Positions 57,967 through 64,000 of a DNA stretch of 64,000 nucleotides are shown here, in pieces. Made by a program: the position numbers and the translations under genes. Each line of letters starts with the position of its first letter. Position 1 is the stretch's first letter. The notes beneath the pieces were generated by a model. The model was not told where the DNA came from. It saw only the letters and a program-made list of their open reading frames with translations, and searched no databases. Location of the stretch: assembly GCF_963678635.1 (NCBI RefSeq), contig NC_087068.1:19703789-19767788 (forward strand), given 5' to 3'. The stretch is from Symsagittifera roscoffensis. Taxonomy: Eukaryota; Xenacoelomorpha; Acoela; Convolutidae.

Positions 57967-59103
57967 AAGAATAAATAAAAAATCATCAAAAATTGCTAAC
58001 CAACAATCACACAGTCAGTCTTCACCGACATCATCCCAAGATAACCCAACACCATCTTCAACTACCCAAAACCCCCAAACATCTACACGAATTTCCTTTC
58101 AAGATAACCCATATACCTTTGAAGAAAGACACGCCCGTTTATCTGAACCACTAGAACCAGTTCAACGACAAGCACCTTTAAGTGAACCAACATATAACTT
58201 ATATCCAACACTACCACAAGAATTAAGTAGAATACGAAATCTTAGTCAAAACAAAATACAGTCGAAATAAATAGACAAATTATACATCCTCGACGAAACA
58301 GACATTTTCAAACTCCCCGAGTTCATTTTGATATACCTCAATCCCCATCACTAAGTACTCCAGAAAACCCCATTGGTATATTACCAGAAACCCCTACGCT
58401 TCTTTCACAACGTAGCACCTCAAGCCTACCCTCAGATTACTTAGGTTCAACACCAACATCTGAACAAATACGTGAAAATCCCTTTAACCCCCCAAACCAA
58501 ACATCACGACTACCATATTGGACAATACAATCATTCACACAAGGTGAACCAAATTTAGTCAATGATCCAATAGATATTTCTACGGATACAACAACATCCT
58601 CATCATTACCAGAAACACTATCACTACCATCAACACCATCAAGCCAGATTTCACCAACGCCATTTAACTAAAATTTCCCAAATAACCTCGACGCTAGGTA
58701 TCGAGAACAATCATCAACAAATATTCCTTTAAGACTAGACTGGAATACATTCACAGCAACTCCACCATTATTTGGACAACACCCAGAAAGTAACCGACTC
58801 CATAACTGGGCACTCAATAGACTACAATATAGACAAGACATCCACGAAGACATTCGTGATCATAACATCCAAATACTCCAACAAAATAGTCTACAATTAA
58901 AATTTGAAATAACTGTTAAACTAAACAACATTACTCAACATCCCTACCCATTAAACCCGCCAAATGTAACAGCTCAATCACTACCGCCACCATTTATAAC
59001 AACTGAAGTAATATACAAATACGACAGATATACCAAAAAGACAATTGGTTACATCACATTTTGTAACCCATACTCAGGATTATCATACACATGTATATTC
59101 TAA
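57932..59103 (+). pseudogene. Accessory ORF A: Pro/Ser/Thr-rich protein upstream of env
   Basis: The frame is open from 57932 but has no ATG near its start. It reads SQSSPTSSQDNPTPSSTTQN and PYTFEERHARLSEPLEP, then shifts frame near 58255-58268. It continues PRVHFDIPQSPSLSTPENP to an in-frame TAA at 58669-58671, then runs LRLDWNTFTATPPLFGQHPE, LHNWALNRLQYRQDIHEDIR and finally FCNPYSGLSYTCIF to TAA 59103. The first two thirds look disordered and the last third folded. The gene end overlaps the env start by 13 nt. The function is unknown. It is a candidate structural or regulatory accessory protein with no counterpart I know in gypsy elements. Confidence 0.5.
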
Positions 59104-61707
59104 AAATATTAATATTTCTCCAACTCTTTTTTCTAGTAATCTCCAATCAGAACATAAACCCTTCTCCCCGCACAGGACCCCAAGATTTATTAGTAACACA
59201 TTACGATTGTGAAGAAAATGAACAAAAAACACTACACAAATATGCAATAAATCAAGTATCACAATGCGAAACAGAACCACAAGCTATAGAAACTACAAAT
59301 GTAATAGCGACACTTTATTCAAAAGACCGAGCAACAACAGTCATAGGATATAAATTTACAGCAACATTTTCTGAAAAGAAAGTACATTGTTCACAAGTCT
59401 CAAATGGAAATAAAAACCGACTTGACCACGAATCATTCTACCAGAGTAATATCGAACGAGTTTTGCATCTCAATCCCGAAGATTGTAAAAACGAGTTACT
59501 CAGACTTAATATCACAAGAAATAAAAACACAGATAGAAAACTAGTTTATTTCCAAGTTTTTGCAGATTCTGTACATCAAGCAGAACTTGAAAGATATCAA
59601 GGACATATAAAATTAGATGAAAAATACCCATACAACGGCGCACACGGAAGATTATCTTATGACATACACGATAAACACTGGATACCACATATTGGTATAA
59701 ATAATCCTTCAAACTGCAAAGCAGACACGAAAAAGAAAGGATATCAAGAAATCATGTTTTTCGATTGGAAAATACAACTCGAAAAAATACAACTCACACG
59801 CGATTTATCAGACAACACAATGATCTATCAAGGAATTAGATTACCTTGTAAAAACGACCAAGGCTATTGTGACCCTACCACACGAACACAAGCAACAATT
59901 GTTTGGTTCCCCGAAGACACATGTACAACATTTCAAGTAGCAAAAATCCACGCTCGTCTGATAAAATTTCACGAAAAATATTTTATACAATCAATCCCAT
60001 ATGAACAAGTAAATCCATCACGAAAACAAAGTTCTAATTTTAGAAACATACACAATATAGAAAATAAATTGACACGTTTTCAAATATATCAAGAAACAGA
60101 ACTTGCATGTAAATACAGAAATCCACTTCACAAAACACAATACTCCGAAATATTAGTTGAATACGAAAAAGGATTCGACATGACCACTGGAAAAGTAAAA
60201 ATCGACCCATACGCCACAAGTCACCTATAAACGAAGGAACATCATATATACCAGTTGATTTTCAAAAAAGTAAATGTCAACCTGGTGGACATCTAAAGCC
60301 TCATGATACTAGAAGCACACGTTTACAAGAACTATCACTAATGAATAGTACATATTTCGGTAATATCCACTATGATATTCACTTAGAAATGAAATTAGAC
60401 TACACAATTAGCCGAATTTTTCAAGAAATGTCACTCTCCGAATTAGAAACACTACACCAACTATGCGAATTAGAAAGAACACAAATATTACAATCACTTG
60501 CACTAGCAGTATTAAAAATACCCTACGCAGGATATTTACTATCAGGAAATAGATCAAATTTTTTAGACTATGAAGGAAACATTTTATGGTTCTATACCTG
60601 TACCAAAAAGTATCACCACTATATGTTTTTGAAGATAAACGATGCTATAAAAGAATCCCTATCTTTTATAAGAATAAAGTACATTTCGTTGACACACTTT
60701 CAAGACGAACCTATTTTTGGGATACCGCAGTCCCATGTGGATCAGAAAATAGCCACAATGCAGTACAACTTAACCCTGATGAAGATAAATATTACCTTCT
60801 TACCCCATATCCCACATTAATGCAATCACTCAAAAAATTTTCACCTGAAAGCATTAGAGCTATTACTCGAAACCCAAATATTGACCTACAATCAATTGGA
60901 ATATATTCAAAATCCGATATCCAACATCACATTAGAACACAACAATTCCAACAATTATTAACACAAATGGACACTATACAAAGACAATCAATTGACCAAA
61001 ACTTACGCAAAATTGCCGAAACCGCAGGATTTGCAGATATTTATACACAAGACTATAGCGGATATTTTAAAGACATTAAAGACTATATATATCTAAACGG
61101 TGAAAAATACCGACCACAAGATATCTCACCTATAAATATTTTTAGCTTTGTCACACTCAAAAATGAAATTCTTGATTTTCTAGGTTGGCTCTATTACATC
61201 TTAGAAAAATTAACTATTTTATACGCAATGTTTAACTTTATAGGATTTCTTTTTTCACTTTTAAAAGGAATCTAAAATACATGCGCTATACACACACAAG
61301 TAAATAGACAAGCAAGTGTAGCACGCATACTATTTGCAGGAATTTTTGGAATTTTTTCTTCATCAATAAACAAAATTCTTTTAGACGCACAAATAAAAGA
61401 ATACAACACAAAAATAGCTACAAGACAGAACACATATGACGAAGAACACAACAATGTAGAAATAACGCCTACAGCACCACAGTTAACACCCCTACCACAT
61501 AACCATCCATTATCCCTAGTCCCACGAAATTTTCGAAACTTAGCAATAACACATAATCCAAATTCTAGACCAACCATATCACAAAGCCCCATTCAACATA
61601 TAATGACACATCATTCACTAGATGAAAATACATATGAAAAAATTATAGAACAACCCCATACCACCGCTTTTCAATCTCAAAATAATAATTTTTTTAGCCC
61701 ACGATGA
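59091..61707 (+). pseudogene. env: env-like glycoprotein gene, broken
   Basis: ATG 59091 begins with a signal-peptide-like segment (MYILKILIFLQLFFLVIS), followed by a Cys-containing ectodomain with several N-x-S/T sites. A conserved-looking phrase is TIVWFPEDTC. The frame ends at TAA 60228-60230 and the coding sense continues in a second frame to about 60600. It then continues in a third frame (PLYVFEDKRCYKRIPIFYK, then FWDTAVPCGS) through a membrane segment (NFIGFLFSLL, near 61260) to TAA 61273-61275. An open tail of about 140 residues follows, ending at TGA 61705-61707. The second copy at 28.6-29.1 kb is open across the tail stop. No furin-type site was seen. It resembles retroelement envelope proteins in layout; the fusion-protein class is undetermined. 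Confidence 0.75.
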
Positions 61708-63511
61708 GCCGACAACTTGGATCCCTACACCGCTCAAATTCCCATCCAACCAACCTCAACACTCCAATTACAATAATTCCACTTTTTGCTTTCCCGCCAC
61801 CCGATTTCCCAACCAATAATGTAACATCAGGCATGAATTCAGACACTAATTCACATATCTCAGTTTTATACTCCATTTCACAACTCAATAACCCAAATAT
61901 TGAAACCCCTGATGAATTTGCAGACTCTGAACTATCTCCATCCAATAATTTTCCAACCAACTCCTCAGTTTTTTCAAAACCCCCTTTTCAACCAATCCCA
62001 CCAAATCACCCACTCCCATCCATTTCTACACCCTCTTATGCTTCACAAGTCACCCCAACCTACTCTTCATTTCATTCAGACCGATCATCCAATTCTCCAG
62101 ACACTCCCCAAATCTCCCAAGAACTAGATAATTTTATCACCCTACAACAACAACCCTTCCACCTTGAAAACCCCACTATAAATCAGATTTCATCACAATA
62201 GAATCATCAAACCCACCTACCCCTACACCCTCTTCAGCTTATACCGCATCATTAGCACCATCATCCACATCCACCGAATCATCAAATAGCACTAATAGAG
62301 CTTATCGCACTTTCAAAAGAAAATTCCCAAACCATCCATTTCCAACAAAACCAGGAACAGCCCGTGAATATATTAATCATCCAAATCACACTAACACGAA
62401 AGATTTTTTAGCAATCACCCTACCTTCATTTCCACAATATACCTTGAACACCCCTAACGACACTAACGACACACGTAGTTTTGTAGATGAACAAGTTTTA
62501 ATGGCTACACTTCATTGGACATCATATTATCATTTTACTAACCCCCTTTGCCTACCACTATCTAATACTCACATCGATATAGAAAGAAATCAAAATATGC
62601 TATATCGACTCACCACACCACTAACACATAGACAATTTACTTATATAGGATATAAAAAGTCACTAAAAACACACACTGCACCCCGAGCAAACGAATATAC
62701 GCTAGAATATTACGATCACAACATCATCCGAGCTAACCAAGACCAATTTTTAGATGATGATCGTTTCGCTAACCCACAAATCACAGAAAAATTCTTCATA
62801 AAAACACCATATGTATTTACACTCAATATATTTGATCGCAAATTCGATCACGTCATTTCTGAAGCACTAACCGACACGCAAGCTTATGAAAGTTTTAAAG
62901 AAAAATTTCAATCATTTTCACTAACCTTCAATTTCCTTGCACCACAAGAACGCGATTTGCACTGCTCACACGACATCATGTTACGCACTAAACAAACCCA
63001 CACATATACATATTATCGCTTCATACAAAATCACTTTGACCTACACACTCCAGCAAGACAACCACACCACCGTTTTCAATTTATTAACTCTAAATACACA
63101 TCACCATTTTTTCTTAACTTCACATATTGCATCAAAGATACTAACCTTCACGGTATTCTTCGCAATTATGATCCCATAACCCAAATGTATATTTTTTGTC
63201 CCATCACAAAGACCTTCAACGCAGAAGAATCCAGACCCTTCCTTATCCCACATGAATTTGTCCAACCTATAGAAATCCCGATATTAGAATTCATCCACAA
63301 CACTAAATACAATCACAAATTATATAATCTCATCCAAAACACACCTTATGAGTTTGCAGTTGGCACTGAAGAACTAAAAACTATTAAAGCACTTCAATTG
63401 CTTTGGCCACTGCTTCAAACTAAAAACATCATTCGCATACTAGCAAAATTACTAACAAATTCCGACATAATCCACGACATCTTCCCCCACGGTTTTCTCC
63501 CCGACGACTAA
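61704..63511 (+). pseudogene. Accessory ORF B: about 600-codon gene after env
   Basis: ATG 61704 overlaps the env stop as ATGA. The first 165 codons are Pro/Ser/Thr/Asn-rich (PPFQPIPPNHPLPS; SDRSSNSPDTPQISQELD) and end at TAG 62199-62201. A one-step frame change near there leads into a further open frame to TAA 63511: a Ser-rich linker, then RTFKRKFPNHPFPT, then a folded-looking domain of about 350 residues (LMATLHWTSYYHFTNPL, FFIKTPYVFTLNIFDRKF, LKTIKALQLLWPLLQTKN). It has no signal peptide or membrane helix and no motif I recognise. It resembles accessory ORF A in having a disordered Pro/Ser N-terminus before a folded C-terminus. A protein gene downstream of env is rare in invertebrate retroelements and recalls accessory genes of complex retroviruses, by position only. 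Confidence 0.55.
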
Positions 63512-64000
63512 AAGGTAAGTATAATTTCTATATATTCTTCACTAATAAATTCAAATTAAACACTAACCATTCTTTATCCATGTCTTATTTAGATTTTTAG
63601 TCTTCATCCCACGATCATCTGCAAAAAACACAAAAGAAAAATAAAAAATAGAAAACTTTTTCAAATTCTTCTAAACTCTATTAATATTTTGCACTAGATA
63701 AATTCAATAAAATTAATACCAATGTGGTAAATTAATTTATAAATTATTCCCCCAAAAGCAGTAATTCTAATAATGATGAAAATTTGTAACTTAATTTTTC
63801 CCCAAAACTAGCAGTAAAATTGGAATACTATGTAGTAAATTGATAAGAAGAAAATGCAGTACTAACCTTTTGATATTTCCATTCACCCGCACAAAAATTC
63901 TATCCAAACTCGCACAGCTCGCCCACGAAGAATTGTTTAAATAGTGAATTTCAGTTTCAAGTTTTCACACTCAACAACTCTAACATACGATAACACGTTT
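63512..64000 (+). promoter_or_regulatory. 3' region of the element with consensus splice donor
   Basis: No gene. AAAGGTAAGTAT at 63512-63523, directly after the ORF B stop, is a near-perfect splice donor. A possible acceptor, CTTATTTAG, ends near 63593, which would define an intron of about 80 bp. Farther on, AAAGCAGTAATT/CTAGCAGTAAAATT phrases and CCCCAAAA recur at 63745-63860. No LTR identical to upstream sequence is found before the window ends. Confidence 0.4.

Noticed and set aside
46680..63511. The 46680-46943 LTR as the 5' LTR of the large element.
   Set aside because: No matching copy near the 3' end of the element, no primer-binding site after it, and a purine tract before it suggests it ends a different element.

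Overview
This is AT-rich, intron-bearing animal DNA. Two host genes are recognisable, each only in part. One is the 3' end of a sarco/endoplasmic reticulum Ca2+-ATPase (SERCA) on the + strand (4242-7073). The other is the last three exons of a GLIPR2/GAPR-1-like CAP-domain gene on the - strand (27358-24620). Both have canonical GT-AG introns, the normal stop codons expected of the standard code, and no operon-like packing. The sequence suggests a repeat-loaded invertebrate; I cannot name the species or phylum with confidence.

Layout. 1-28358 is host intron and intergenic DNA crowded with non-autonomous repeats: dispersed families, tRNA-derived SINE-like heads, a 120-bp TA-flanked MITE, hAT-type MITEs with 8-bp target duplications nested in a foldback element, a 287-bp-arm inverted repeat, a mariner-type transposase relic and nested Helentron-like elements. 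An assembly gap of 200 N follows (28359-28558). 28559-29150 is an antisense fragment of a retroelement env gene. 29790-34142 is a broken protein-primed type B DNA polymerase gene of the Polinton/adintovirus kind. It is divergent from two + strand ORFs (34561-35299 and 35685-36173), with regulatory arrays (CRE-like and CCAAT-like sites) between them. 36240-43300 is a tandem array of 18 units of 388 bp, whose central nine units form a three-unit higher-order repeat of 1164 bp. 43182-45673 holds minus-strand coding remnants. 45907-46436 is another Helentron-like element, followed by a candidate LTR (46680-46943).

48353-63511 is the most striking part: one long Ty3/gypsy-like, env-bearing retroelement with an unusual gene set. 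In order it has a small basic ORF0; a 1344-codon gag-protease ORF; pol (RT, RNase H, integrase) in the -1 frame; a small hydrophobic ORF; a Pro/Ser-rich ORF ending in the start of env; an env-like glycoprotein; and an additional ORF of about 600 codons after env. Neighbouring ORFs overlap by 1 nt (TAATG), 13 nt and 4 nt (ATGA), which points to coupled translation. Pol, env and both accessory genes are broken by stops and frameshifts, but ORF0 and gag-protease are intact. The - strand env fragment at 28.6-29.1 kb belongs to the same family and shows that the element was multi-copy.

Most of the annotation rests on reading translations, motifs and repeat boundaries by eye. No database search was possible, so family assignments below the superfamily level are inference.
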